DNA from: Persicaria tinctoria
Lineage: Eukaryota > Streptophyta > Magnoliopsida > Caryophyllales > Polygonaceae
Reading direction: 5' to 3'
Assembly: GCA_037127255.1 (NCBI GenBank)
Contig: JBANSL010000020.1
Location: 58,291,598-58,355,597, forward strand
DNA length: 64,000 nt
Numbering within the stretch: the first letter of the stretch is position 1; every line of letters begins with the position of its first letter. This document shows, piece after piece, positions 24,094 to 35,436 of the stretch. The notes beneath the pieces are model-generated. The model saw only the letters and a program-made list of their open reading frames with translations, had not been told where the DNA came from and made no database searches. The position numbers were made by a program, and so were the translations under genes.

Positions 24094-25910
24094 TTAAGAT
24101 CCAACACTCACAATAACAGTGGGAAGGTGTTGAATAATATAGGAATCTTCTGCTTCACTAGTTGATCCTTCGTACCCAATCCTCTTGCAAAATTCTTCTG
24201 GCATCCTTGTGATCTTCAACTCTTTGAGGGTGGTGATGGATCTTATACTTTCCGGAAGTCTCTTCAATTTCGGACAACAGCCAATCCACAGATTTCTGAG
24301 ATGAGCCATTGCCCCTTCTTCCATTCTCCATTCCTCTAAATTTACCAACACTCCCAATGTAAGTGTTTGGAGTTGTTGGAAGCCACTATTTGTACAACTT
24401 AGTTTCGTCCCCAAGTATGAATCCACGTCTAAAATTATACTTTTGATTTTAGGAAGCTCCCCAAGAACTTTCATAAGATCATCCCGTTCTTTAATCGCGC
24501 TACGGTGTAAAGACAGGCTCACCAGGTTAGGAGGGAACTGAACATTAGTTCCATTACATTTGCTTGCTAGTTGAAAATCCAACGCTAGCTCCCATAATTT
24601 TGTGCAGCCCCTCAGTTTCTCGAGGTCTCCAAGGCCTTCTCTGATGACGACGATATGTCAAAAGTGAGCGCCAATCGACGAAGACTGTCCTCCCTGATGC
24701 ATGAACACTGATAAAGTGCTTCCATCTCTTCCTTTTTTTGTATATTCCATATTTGTAAGTAGTGTACGGTGGTGCTTAATGTTGGTAGCTCTTTTGTCAT
24801 CCACTTGCCTGCACCGGTAGTCAGCCACTGCAAGTTCTTTGGGCCATTTAATCCCAATCTGTTTAAGGAGCCGCGCTTCAGAGAATCTGGTAAAGCAAGT
24901 TCTCTAAGATTCTCCATGTTGCCTACAAGACCATCAGGCACTTCAACTACGTCGGCTGTTACATACATCAAGTATAGGAGGTTCCGTAGGCTCCTAATAG
25001 AATTCGGAAGAACTAAAATTTTGGAATCCACGATGCACAGGTATCTGAGGTGTATGAGTTTCCCAATTTCGTCGGGCAAAGCAGCATAATCCAGGTTCCA
25101 GATGCACAAAACTCTCAGCGGTTTGAACTTGTTAGGGACTGACTCCAAGTTCCCTCTAGCTTCAATCGCCAGTTCCTCACCATCACCAAAATTGAAAACT
25201 GTTCTCAAATGATGATTCTCATTTGGATAAAGTTCCCTGCAACAATGAACCGAGAAGCTGAATTATGATAACAAAAATCTTGGAATCGAAAGAACCTGAC
25301 TTCTCTTTTTTTTTTTTTGGTCCCGCGAATCTGACTTCTCTTGATTCTTGAAAGGGTAATTTTTTTTTTTTTTTTTTTTTGTTACACCCTTTAACTTATC
25401 GTTTTTTTTTTGTTCTGTTTTTGACATCTCCTCCGCCACCCGTCATTGCCAACACTCCCTTGTCCTCTTCGTCGAACGTAAGATGGAACTCTTTGCAATT
25501 CTGGTTCTTCGCACTATGGAAGAAGAAGAGCACCTGCCTCTATACATTTTTTATTTCTCATACATCAACTCCCTTCTAATTTGTAATTTTTTGCCAAAAC
25601 TTTCCACCCACTCTCTTTTCATTCCAAAATGACAATTTGGTTAAAACGCGCAAAAAATTAAAACCCCAGGGTTACCACGCGGACTCACTAAAAACTTTGG
25701 TTACCTCGCGGATTAGACAAAACCTTAGGGTTACCCGGCAGAAATTCCGTTGATTTAAATAACAAAATCTTATCATATCTTGGTTAGTTACATTTTGATA
25801 ATTTTTTTGACTTATTTAAATAAATCTAATGAATTTTGATAAACAAAAAAAATCTGTTGGACCCTTTAAAAAAAGGATTTTTGTTGATTTAAAAAAATCC
25901 CTTAATCAAA

Positions 25911-27090
25911 GAGAGAATTAAACTATATGACCCTTGCCCCGAAATTGTTTGCTAGACTAACCCCCTATCCACAACATTTGCAAAGGTTACACCCCCCCCC
26001 CCCCCCCCCACCAAAAAATGGCATATTTGCCGGTTGGATTTAACCGGGACAGAGGAGAGAGAAGGTAAAAGGAGGAGAGAGAGAGAGGAAGCGGGGTGGA
26101 GAGAGAGAGGCAAGGGGAAGTTATTGTGGAGAGAGAGTGGAAGTGGGGGAAGTTATTGTGGAGAGAGAGAGTGGATGAGTGAGAGATGAAGCAGTTTCAA
26201 TTGAAAACTGACGACCCCCAACTGCCTCTCACGGCTTACAAAAGAGGAACAGAGAGAGGGAGGGCAACAGTTCCACATGCAAGTCTGAGGAAAACAAGAA
26301 GAGAAGGAAGAAGAAGAGGAAGGAGACGACAGAGCGAGAGAGGAAAAGAAGAAGCAAAGGCGAGGAAGAGGACGACAGTGCAGAAGAGGAGACGAAGACG
26401 CCGACTTTGAAGTAAGTAAACCCTCACAATGCCGATTAAATACGTTTTGCTTCGATTGGTAGGGGAGGAACCGATTTGAAGAACGAAAACTGGTTTGGAT
26501 TGTGTGAAAATGGGAAGAAGGGGTCGAATGGGTTGACAGTACGCAATATCGCCCTGTCATGTAGGAAGTAAACGGCGTCAAGTTAAAAACAATTGGTGGA
26601 AAGTTTGGGTACTGGGGTTTGCGCGGCTGGGAGAGAAGGGGATTTTTGGGAATGGGGAAATTGGGCAACTGTGTTATTGAATCCAACTTATGAGGAGAAG
26701 GGGAGTGTAGATCCGTTCAGTTTAGGGGGAATTGGGCGAAATGGGGCTTATGACTGTAGATGCGTTCAGGTGTGGGGGAAAATGGATGAAATGCGGCGCA
26801 TTAAGGTTAGGGAAAATTTTAGAAAGGGTGAAAAGTTTAAGTGGAATCGACATTATCTGGAATAGGATGGCTTGTGTGCAAATGGAGATGGACAGATTGA
26901 ATAAGTATGCTGTCATGTGTTCACAACCATGTGTCATGTGTATATGTGTGTGTGTCATGTGTAATTGTGTTTGTGTCATGTTACAATTTATATTGATATG
27001 AAGGGAACCGTGGGTTGGGGGAGAAGAATTGATGTGTCGAATACTGAATTTGGGTCTTCCACTGTGCAGGATATCTGGTGAATATTAAAA
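25911..27090. other. Left end and 5' region of the MULE
   Basis: Contains the left TIR, a C-homopolymer (about 25987-26009), a GA-rich purine tract (26050-26410) and TGTCATGTGT words near 26908-26980. The purine-tract frames are low complexity and not called as genes. It probably supplies the promoter and 5' UTR of the Ulp1 gene. Confidence 0.5.
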
Positions 27091-30000
27091 ATGTCGCAGC
27101 GAAGTATGAAGAAGATTGTAGACCGTACAACTCAAACATCCGGCGCGGTAATATGGCTTTCGTTCGAGTAATGTAAGTTGTGATTGTTGTGCTGCAGTGT
27201 GACTGACATGTTGAAGTCTGTGCAGGCTGTGTACGTCGTAGAGGAAGAAAGACACATCAAAGCAAAAATTAACCAACACTCCCGGATGGCGTTCCTGGTT
27301 AACATTGACAACCGATTGAGCGAGTCCCATTGGAAGCGACTGACCGATAGCCCGTTGGGGGGCATTGCAAGACTGGGCACAAGGGTCCAGTTCTCGGGAC
27401 AGCTTGTACACTATGTTCTCCAACGACAATTGAAGTCGAAGAAGGAGAATGAAACATGGTACAAGATCTATGAAGCGGTCGTCAGGTTCTCAATAGCTGA
27501 GTTCGCCATTGTCACCGGTCTGAACTGTGGCTATGGCGAAGAGCCCGAGGACGACGACGGGTTCGAGAAGGCAGTGTATGATTTCTTTGAAGTTTCAAAG
27601 ATGAGGATGTCTGAGTTCGAGGTACAGTTCCGTGTGGCGATGGCATCTGAGAAATCGTCAACCAGAAAGTTCAAATTTGTCCTACTGATGCTGGTCGAGG
27701 GAGTATTGTTCGGGAAGGAACCCAAAAACTACATTCATGGGTGGGTGGTCAACCTTGTCGACGACATTGACAGGTTCCTGGCGTTTCCGTGGGGTCGGCT
27801 TTGCTACGAGCGAACGAACGAATTCCTAAACCGTGCAATCGAGAGGAAGCTCCAACGGGATGAGGGCAGCTCCAATGCACGCCCGGCCTATTGCCTGCTG
27901 GGTTTCCCTCTCGCCTTCCAGGTTCGTACACAGATATGACTGGACGCCCTATACTCGTTTACTAGGCGTCTAATATTTATTGACTGGACAGGAACTGATT
28001 ATTTACTGGACAATATGTAATTGCAGCTATGGGTGTACGAAGCCCTCACTCCAATGGCCGACCAATTCGCGAATGTCATAGACGAGAAGCTGTACCCTAG
28101 GTGTCTGCGATACGAGTTTAGAGACCTGAACCTCGAGTATGCCGCAATCGAAATCCGATTGCAGGAGGCGAAGGAGCTCGGGCACTTCAATGACCCTGCA
28201 GCCGTGAGGCCTCTTCTGCTCCCCGATGATGTGGAGAGAGCAACCGGTTTATACCGCGATGCTCGAAACACTCATGACAAGCGGGACAACTTCTTCGACG
28301 ACATAGTCCGGGCGTTCTTATCAGCAAATGTCAAACCCCCAGCAAAGAAACAACCAAAGGGAGCTAGTGGGTCAACGCAAGAATCAGGGGATGGCACGCA
28401 GACACAAGCTACCCTATTAGAGATAGAGTCACGGTTAGTGGCAAAGATGGACGACATGCTGAGGAGTATATCCGCGGAGGTAAATTCGAAGATGGCGACG
28501 CTTGAGGAGGCGATTGAAAACACGAGGAGGGAACTGCGGTGGATGGGGACTAGGGGGTTGGAGGAGCGAGAGAAAGTTCTGGGAAAGGAGGTAAGTAAGG
28601 TTCTCCTGGTATTAGATCACAATCGTCATGTCATATCCTGTTAATGTCATGTTGTTAGTAATGTATGTCATGTTAGTATCAATACATGTCATGCCAATTC
28701 CAGTATATGTCATGTTAATAAGAGGTCATGTGCTTAGGTTCAGGGATAAGTGAAGGACAAGGATAACGGCAAGGAGGAGGAGGACAAGGACAAGGAAGTT
28801 TTGGGAAAGGAGGTAAGGTTCTGCCGGTATCAGATCATAATCGTTATGTCAATTCATATGGCTGTCATGTTTTTCATTATATATGTCATGTTAATTTACG
28901 CAGAGGTCATGTGCTGAGGTTCAGGGATTAGGGAAGGACAAGGATAAGAGCAAGGACAAGGACAAGGACAAGGACAAGGACAAGGACAAGGGCAAGGACA
29001 AGAGAAAGGAGGACAAGTTGAAGGCCAAGGCCAAGTCGAAGGAGGACAAGTTGAAGGACAAGGACAAGGTTTGCGCATGAGACTGTCATGTGAATATATA
29101 ACTTAGGTCATGTTATTTTTCTTTACTGTCATGTCATACGCAATGGGCTTCAAGTTGCAGGAGGAGTTGGTGGCACCCGGTTCTGATGTTGAGGCTGAGG
29201 CTGAGGTGCTCCTCATACGGCCGAGAAGAAGCACCCGTCAACATCCTGATACGTTGTCCCAGGCGGAGGAAACGCAGCCAGCGAAGAAGCCGCGTGTGGG
29301 CAAGAAGTCAATGGATGCCGTCGAGCTAGGCATGGCGACCAGGGGGCGTTCGCTGCGTGGATGAAGGACGGAAGTGACCCCGTCCGGTCGGTCGAAGGCA
29401 CCCTACTAGCGAAGCAGTTCTTTGGGACACTTCAATCACCGACCAACTGGGTGTCATCCGAGGTTATTTACGTTCCTACATTGTGGTTCGAGTCATCACC
29501 TTTTTCCTCATATGGTCTTCCAAATTAATGAATTTTTCTTGTGTCCAGCATATTGAGCAAGCTTGCGCCCTACTGCAGAAGGACATCAACGGCGGTGACA
29601 AGTACGAAGGGGTCGCCGTTCTGGATTTCTTCTGAGGGTATCTCCTGCAGAAGAAACTGGCGGACGCGAAGGGGGACCTTGAGGTGCTGAAGGGGGACGA
29701 CACGGTGACCCAATACTTCGACGGCAAGTTGCCGGAGAAGTTTCCGACGGGTTGGGCCGATGTCGACCGCGTGTTGGCACCTTGGAATCTGAAGAACGAG
29801 CACTGGGTGGCCCTTGACATCAACTTCGCGGAGTGGACATTGGACGTGTACGACTCCGACACAAACCACGTCGCTGAGCGCCATATGCCGGGCTTCCTCA
29901 AGCCGGTTACCCACCTCCTCCCCATTTTGATGAACAACCAGCCTGAACTTCGAGTCAAATGGGTCGGCAAAGTCCCGAAACCCTTGCCGTACAAAAGGGT

Positions 30001-30259
30001 GAAGGGGATTCCCCAAAACAAACAATCATAAGTCATTATCGGCTCTTCATTTAGAAAACATTCGCACAGGTTGTGTGAACAATTTTCGTTATTTTGATGT
30101 AGGGGTGACTGCGGTCCATATGCCATCCGTTTCCTGCAGCTCCTCGCGACCGGCGACACCAAGTTCCGTGGCCTGGACGATTCATTCATTGCGGCGTACC
30201 GCCAATACCTTTGTGTTGCCATGTTTCACGGACGTCTTACAACCCCATCCGATCCTTAA
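27091..30259 (+). pseudogene. DUF1985-Ulp1 (C48) protease-like gene of the MULE, decayed
   Basis: Inferred exons: 27091-27147 (MSQRSMKKIVDRT), 27226-27921 (DUF1985: LVHYVLQRQL, FSIAEFAIVTGLNCG, FLAFPWGRLCYE), 28027-28590 (helical), Lys/Asp-rich exons near 28739 and 28918, 29160-29460, 29550-30035 and 30103-30259. Junctions of the first three are in phase with GT-AG. The C48 triad is visible: His in EHWVALDI (29801), Asp in VYDSD (29852), Cys in GDCGPYAI (30110). C48 enzymes process or remove SUMO-like modifiers; the role in MULEs is unknown. Breaks: TAA in the first KDK exon (28747), a frameshift near 29340, TGA at 29633, and a donor reading AT instead of GT near 30030. Confidence 0.8.
28739..29070 (+). 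repeat. Lys/Asp codon repeat and duplicated exon in the Ulp1 gene
   Basis: Two versions of a small exon follow each other, each beginning after TAG with GTTCAGGGAT. The second expands to more than ten GACAAG hexamers (28934-28990) giving a KDKDKD tract. The first carries an early TAA where the second has TTA. Such charged linkers between DUF1985 and Ulp1 are low complexity. Confidence 0.75.
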
Positions 30260-30687
30260 AAAAACTCCCCCATTGGTTTTATATACATTGTTGGTTTGTG
30301 TAGACTTGTAAGTTGGTTTAGATATTTGGATATGCACTTATGTTTGTTGGTTTTAGACATTTGGATATGTACTTATTTCTGGATTGTTGTATTCGTTGGT
30401 TTTTAATTATGACATGTCAATCGAGATACATGTCATGTCAATATGAAGCTATTGTCATGTGAATATGAAACTAATGTCATGCCAAAATCCGATAGTGTCA
30501 TGTCAAAAGGGGGTAATGTCATATGGCATTCCGTTAACATAATAAAACAAACTAGAACTAGAACAAAACCCCCTATACGAAGGTGTAGAAAGGCAACATA
30601 ATTCTTTGCGAAAGGCGTCTAACCAAAATGGGCGTACTATCTACTTCATTCCGAAAGGCCCCACAGATGGAAGTTCCTATGCCCCCG
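30260..30687. other. Intergenic spacer in the MULE with GTCATGTCAATATG words
   Basis: From 30410 to 30530 the phrase TGTCATGT(C/G)AATATGAA and variants recur about six times. The same phrase is in the introns of the Ulp1 gene (28625-28735, 28845-28905, 29080-29140) and near 32130-32225. Confidence 0.7.
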
Positions 30688-31635
30688 CTACGTGCGGCGG
30701 CGCTTCTGCAATTTAAATTTCCCATTAGCGGGACGCGCCCACTCTATTGGTTCAAGTTTTACAGTCGTCGGAAACGCTCCGGTCTTCCCTTTTCCGCGTT
30801 GGTATGCTTCCTCGACTTTCCTGATCGCTCGCTCCGCGTCGTGATCCCACGGGCTGACTACATCCTCGACGTCACTGCTCACAGAAATGACCTGCTTCCC
30901 ACGGTCATAAGCAACTGCGTTGTACAACGCATCACTTGGTTCTAACTGGACACGTGGATTATCTAACTGGACGAGTGAGCTTTCTAACTGGACACTCTTA
31001 GTTTCGAACTGGACACCTCCTCCTGCTCGATCGACACCTTGTGCTACCACAACTTCCAATTCTTCATCCCCTGCCAAGAGGGTTTTAGTTTTTAACTGTG
31101 GGTGATCTTCTTGGGTCCAGTGTGGCCCACCCCTGAGTGGATGGGCCGTTGTGGATCCTTCCGTAGTGGTGAAATCGCCGCCAACCTTGCGTACCAGGGA
31201 GACATGGAGGTCGATAGGCCAGAATCGTTCACCGGAAAGACTGTTAACGAACTTGTAGGCTTGCAAGTCTTCATCATCCCCAATGGAAAAAGGTTTGCAC
31301 CCTTCCTTCTTCGGCTTTACATATGTGAGCTCAACATCATGCCTCCTCCCATCGACATTAAACTTGGCCATCAGTTGTTTCTTCAGCGAGACGTAGTCAA
31401 TACTTTCGTCTACCAGTACGGCCTTTTGACTTCTCGACGACTTGACGACCCAAATGCCCTCTTCACAATCCCAACATCCGCCAAACAATACAGTGATACA
31501 CACAGACGATTTCTCCCCTGTTCCATTAGTTAGTGTGGGGGGGGGGGGGGGGACATTCAGTTTTACAGGGAGAAGAACATATTCTTTTAAGGAGAGACGC
31601 ATCACATAACCTAAATGGAAGGATGACTTACTCAT
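30688..31635 (-). pseudogene. MURA-like transposase N-terminal segment (PB1-like domain), truncated
   Basis: The open minus-strand frame contains VCITVLFGGCWDC, IWVVKSSRSQKAVLVDES, YVSLKKQLMAKFNVDG and DVELTYVKPKKEG, DDEDLQAYKF. This layout (beta-hairpin start, glycine pair, mid-domain K-L motif, acidic DD.L..) matches the N-terminal domain that precedes plant MULE transposases. The segment ends after an acidic and K/R-rich tail at 30688 with no MULE DDE core, zinc knuckle or SWIM domain, so it cannot catalyse transposition. A GTAAGT right after a short frame (31620-31683) may mark a 5' exon. It is convergent with the Ulp1 gene. A run of G near 31539-31553 lies upstream. Confidence 0.65.
30930..31025. 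repeat. TAACTGGAC direct repeats
   Basis: The phrase TAACTGGACA/G occurs four times at 20-35-bp spacing inside the minus-strand frame. The related TACTGGACA and GACTGGACA also occur in the Ulp1 intron (27940-28012), so the word is shared between two parts of the MULE. Confidence 0.65.
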
Positions 31636-31683
31636 TTCCGTCAAGAAGTCGGTGTCTGTCAAGTTAACCCCAATAGGTGTCAA

Positions 31684-31780
31684 GCGCGTGAATGGGTTTA
31701 TGGACTCCCCCTCCTCCCTCCTCTCCCTCTTATTCTCTTAAGGGGTAAATAACAGGGCGGGAGATTTAATCTCACTCCCG

Positions 31781-31819
<39 letters not shown>

Positions 31820-32435
31820 GTCTTATCAAATGTCTTTACCTACCCTCTGCGAGATCCCCCCCTGGTCTCTCTGAAGTTATTGTTGGGTCAAAATTTTATT
31901 CATTTCTTTCAACATAATATATTGTTTGAAAATGTATTTCGTGGTTTTAAATTAATATGGGTATACTCCTCTCTCTATGGTTTTGCATTTTTTTAGTATT
32001 AATGGTGAGTGGGAAACCAAATTTTATACAAAGGTCAAGATTTTACTAAAACCACTGCTAAAGGTGTATAGTGGAAAATTGTTTGTTATCTAGTCGGTAT
32101 TAATTAACCGGCTAGTTGTTTTAAAGGGGTGTCATGTAGCGTCTACCGACAAGAAGTATACCCACTGTATCGTTTGTCATGTCAGAATTGACACGTGACA
32201 TGTTTAGATAAGACCACTGTCATGTTCATTGTAGACAACAACAAAACGCTGCCATTCAATCCCATTTGTTGTTTGTTTCTTTTTTTCCTTCCTCAACGGT
32301 CACATGCTGAACAATGTTGCTATTTCCCACACACCCCACTTATATGATAGCCATTCACCATCCATACTCCCCACAAATCGGTGAAGTTAACTCCCCATTT
32401 CCATTTAACAACCTCTCCAACAACCCTTCAACGAA
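31684..32435. other. MULE spacer with (CT)n microsatellite; 5' region of the Agenet gene
   Basis: (CT)n runs at about 31782-31817. A cluster of GTCATGT words lies at 32128-32225. The rest is A+T-rich. It probably includes the promoter of the downstream gene. Confidence 0.5.
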
Positions 32436-33061
32436 ATGGCATCCTCTTCACACCGCCCCAGCTCCTCATCTGGCCTCCCTCCCCGACCTGTCCCCATCGT
32501 TATATCATCTGACGACTCAGACGATGGAGGTTTGTCGATCACTTCATTTGTGTAGATTTCAGTTGTGCTACTTGTATCATTATACTACCTTATTTTTTTT
32601 CATTTTATGCAGGACTAGTGTCGCCGCCGTCATACCGACGAAATCAAATAGTAGAGATTGTCGGCGGTGAGTCTGGGATGCTCGGGTCGTTCTACGAGGC
32701 GACCCTTCTGCGCAAACTGGACCCTAACCACTGGGAGGTCGAATATGCGACCCTACTACGCAACAGCAGAAGAGAGCTGCTGAGGGAGGTCCTCCCGGTT
32801 CAACGAATTCGTCCAAGGCCGCCTCGTATTTCGTACGACGCCTACATGCCCGAAGACCGTGTCAACTGCCGCGACAACGATGGGTTTTGGGTCGGGAGGG
32901 TCCTTGGTGTGTCCGGTTATGGGAGTGACCGAACTTTCACGGTCTACTTCCTACTCAGCAACGAGACGTCTGACCATCGTGCCCGCAATATGCGCCCACA
33001 CTTCGATTGGGATGGATACAGATTCACCACGCAGCCACAATTTCGCGGCTTGTTACCGTAA
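32436..33061 (+). CDS. Tandem Agenet-domain protein, two exons, carried by the MULE
   Basis: Exons 32436-32529 and 32613-33061 join with GT-AG in phase (GGAG / GACTAG) to give 180 residues. The N-terminus is Ser/Pro-rich and ends in an acidic SSDDSDDGG stretch. First Agenet module, about 37-98: NQIVEIVG, GSFYEATLLRKL, WEVEYATLL, LREVLPVQRIRPRPP. Second, about 105-175: EDRVNCRDNDGFWVGRVLGV, FTVYFLLSNE, MRPHFDWDGYRF. Agenet modules are plant Tudor-like folds, in the same class as the N-termini of DUF724 proteins, and usually bind modified histone tails or other ligands in the nucleus. No stop or frameshift is seen although the neighbouring Ulp1 gene is decayed, suggesting a recent capture or retained selection. 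The ligand cannot be told from the sequence. Confidence 0.82.
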
Positions 33062-34041
33062 ATTTGGTTTTCACTGTCTTCTATGTTGCTACGCTCTCCT
33101 ACTATCTTTTAAATGTTTGCTCCTGTGTCGCATTTGATTAATGCAAGTGATTCTGTCTCCGCCATTTTGTGTCCAGTAAGGACCAATGTCTGTCATGTCG
33201 TATTTATTTCGTGTCCCGTAAAATCTATGCGATTACCAGTCGGCCCGCGAATTTACCTCCACCCACTTTATTGTTATTCCATGGTTTTTCTCTTCACCTT
33301 ACCATGTCATTATAAGTATGTTTATGCTCCCTCACTGTCACTCTTATCCATTCGATTCCAATATGGGTCAAGCATGCTAGTGACGGCCGGAGATAACGAG
33401 ATCATGGCATCCAAGTATGGGTAAATATTATAATTGGGCACACATAAAACAATATGTCATTATAGAGAATATGCTTATCCCATAAATCTTCTCCATTCGA
33501 TTATGGTAGTTAATGACCTGTGTTTTTCATAGTTACAATCGTGTTCAGTGAAAGACAATAGCTGACATGTTTATCGAATATGGATGTCCAGTTACAACTT
33601 ACTGTTTACACGTGATCCTTAAAATAAACCCCCAGACCCTTTCTTCTTCAATTGGTTTTATCTTAAACAATATGTCATTTAGTTGAAAGAATATTTTCCC
33701 CCCTCACTGACACTCTCACTGATCTATCTGTCCTCTCAGTCTGCACTTTTATATTTAACCCCTCTCTCTCTCTCTCTCTCTCTCCCTCTCTCTCCGTCTC
33801 TCTGTCTCTCTCTTCTATCCTCTGCCACTGCAGCTACTTCTTCCCTCCTCTCTCACTGGTCCTTGCTTTTGCATAAGTAAAGATGCCTCACTCCCACCGA
33901 GAGTGGAGTCCAGCTGTACCCCACAGGGTGACCGGCCACCGGCTCCCCTTGTCAAGCGGATATCCGCTTTTATGCAAAATTTTTTCGGATTGGGTTACTC
34001 TTGCAAACCTTCCGGATATGGAGGTCATTTTAGCAAATTTG
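33062..34041. other. 3' region and right end of the MULE
   Basis: Holds a (CT)n tract at 33760-33815, TGTCATGTCG and TATGTCATT words, and the right TIR (about 33990-34041). The short frame at 33683-33880 is low complexity. Nothing else is supportable. Confidence 0.5.
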
Positions 34042-34052
34042 CCTTAATCAAA

Positions 34053-34684
34053 TTTACAAATTATTGTTTTTATTATTCTTAATAGTAAGGTAAATAATTC
34101 GTCAATCACTTAAATGTTAAAATTGAAATTGGGTAAATTATTGTTTATAATTTAAAATGATTAAAACTTTTTAATATGTCAATTAATGATGATCGTATAT
34201 ATTTAAAACACATTAATTAATGATTTCATATTTTTAGTCACATGTCAGTTTCTCCTTAATCGTAGTATTATTATCCAATCGATTTTTTCCCGATTATAAT
34301 TAATTTTAAGATAATATTTTTTAATTTCTATAATATTGTACCCAATTTCAACAAATATGGATATAGTTTTAGAAAATCAATATAACAATAGATGCTAAAG
34401 ATATTTTGAAAAGATTTTTAGAAGATTTTACGCAATTATATTAAATATATATTATTTAAATATTAAAAATGTTAATGATATATATTCCCTAATATAATCG
34501 TCTTTTTTATTTCAACAATAGATTCCTTTTTATTTAGTTAGTTTTAAAAATCCGAATTGTTCTAGTAAAACAACTGCTAAAAGTAACTTGACTTGTCACG
34601 AACTAAAGATATCACAAAATTAAAGAAACCGCTACAAATTCATACTAGATAACCAGAGAAATAGGCAATTAGGCCAAAGGGGAG
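34053..34684 (-). other. Ancestral intron segment of copy B, shared with copy A
   Basis: This aligns with 4443-5040 of the intron of copy A over about 600 bp of A+T-rich sequence, which fixes the tandem relationship of copies A and B and dates the MULE insertion after their duplication. Confidence 0.8.
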
Positions 34685-35436
34685 ATATCAAGTGAGAAGT
34701 AGTACATTTGGTGAGAGATGAGAAGTGTGTTTTAACACCCTTGGATTCAGATCTGACGGCACAAAATAAAACCAATTTAAGAAAGATCACGTGACACAAG
34801 AAACCCCTAAATATAATCTCTCTCATCCCACTTTTAGTCTCTCTCCTCTGTCTCTCCTTCCACCTAGTCTCTCTCCTCTGTCAAGGCTTCTCTGCTTCTT
34901 GGTTCAAGAATTTAAGTTACTAAAATCACCATTGTTGATCAAAGTGGAATCGTGTACATTTTCTTCAATTTCTTCTTGCCATTGAATAATTATTGAGATA
35001 TATACATAAAATTATATATATTTCGTATAGATTTAAAAGGACTGCAACAATGGCAACCTCCATGGATCGATGTTGTTCTCCACAAAATTGAAAGTCGATG
35101 GGGGAGGACTCCGCTCTGAACTCGGACTATGATTTCTCACCGGATTTTAAGTCAATGGGGGAGGACTTTGCTCTGAACTCGGACTCCGCTCTGAAATCGA
35201 AAGTCGATGGGGGAGGACACCACAAAATCGAATTCTTGTGCTTGAATGCCCAGTTTTGAGAGATAGAGTGCGATCAAGTGGGAGAGAGATTTAGTTGAAT
35301 GCTTTAATACTTTAACACTTGAACAAAAATATAAAGATTTGATGGAACAATGAAGATTAGTTGAATGAGAAATTTGCTTGAATTCTTGAACGAGGAGAGA
35401 GACTAGGTGGAAGGGGAGACAGAGGAGAGAGACTAA

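Larger units (their letters stand above)
25911..34041. mobile_element. Mutator-like element (MULE), 8.1 kb, carrying Ulp1 and Agenet genes
   Basis: An 11-bp repeat CCTTAATCAAA flanks it (25900-25910 and 34042-34052), at least 9 bp of which fits a MULE target duplication. The allelic position in the intron of copy A (about 4430-4445) has a single copy. Degenerate terminal inverted repeats of about 50 bp align without gaps over ATGACC, 14 variable bases, then GTTTGC.AG and AACCC (left end, and right end complemented). Cargo: DUF1985-Ulp1 gene (27091-30259, plus), MURA-like N-terminal segment (30688-31635, minus), tandem-Agenet gene (32436-33061, plus). No DDE transposase core is present, so it is non-autonomous now. 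Ulp1-bearing MULEs (Kaonashi type) are known in plants. Confidence 0.85.

Noticed and set aside
25386..25869. Possible further insertion in the intron of copy B with ACCCTTTAA at both ends
   Set aside because: The 9-bp repeat is suggestive, but no inverted termini were visible and the flanks are poly-T, so the boundaries cannot be supported.
26153..26686. Long minus-strand frame over the GA-rich region
   Set aside because: It is a low-complexity translation (Ser/Leu/Pro) of a purine/pyrimidine tract without domain or splice support.
28896..29078. Cys/Pro repeat protein on the minus strand
   Set aside because: Antisense shadow of the GACAAG hexamer repeat in the Ulp1 gene.
30410..30530. Possible CRISPR-like array of GTCATGT words
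   Set aside because: Units vary, spacers are short and unequal, and the setting is a plant transposon.
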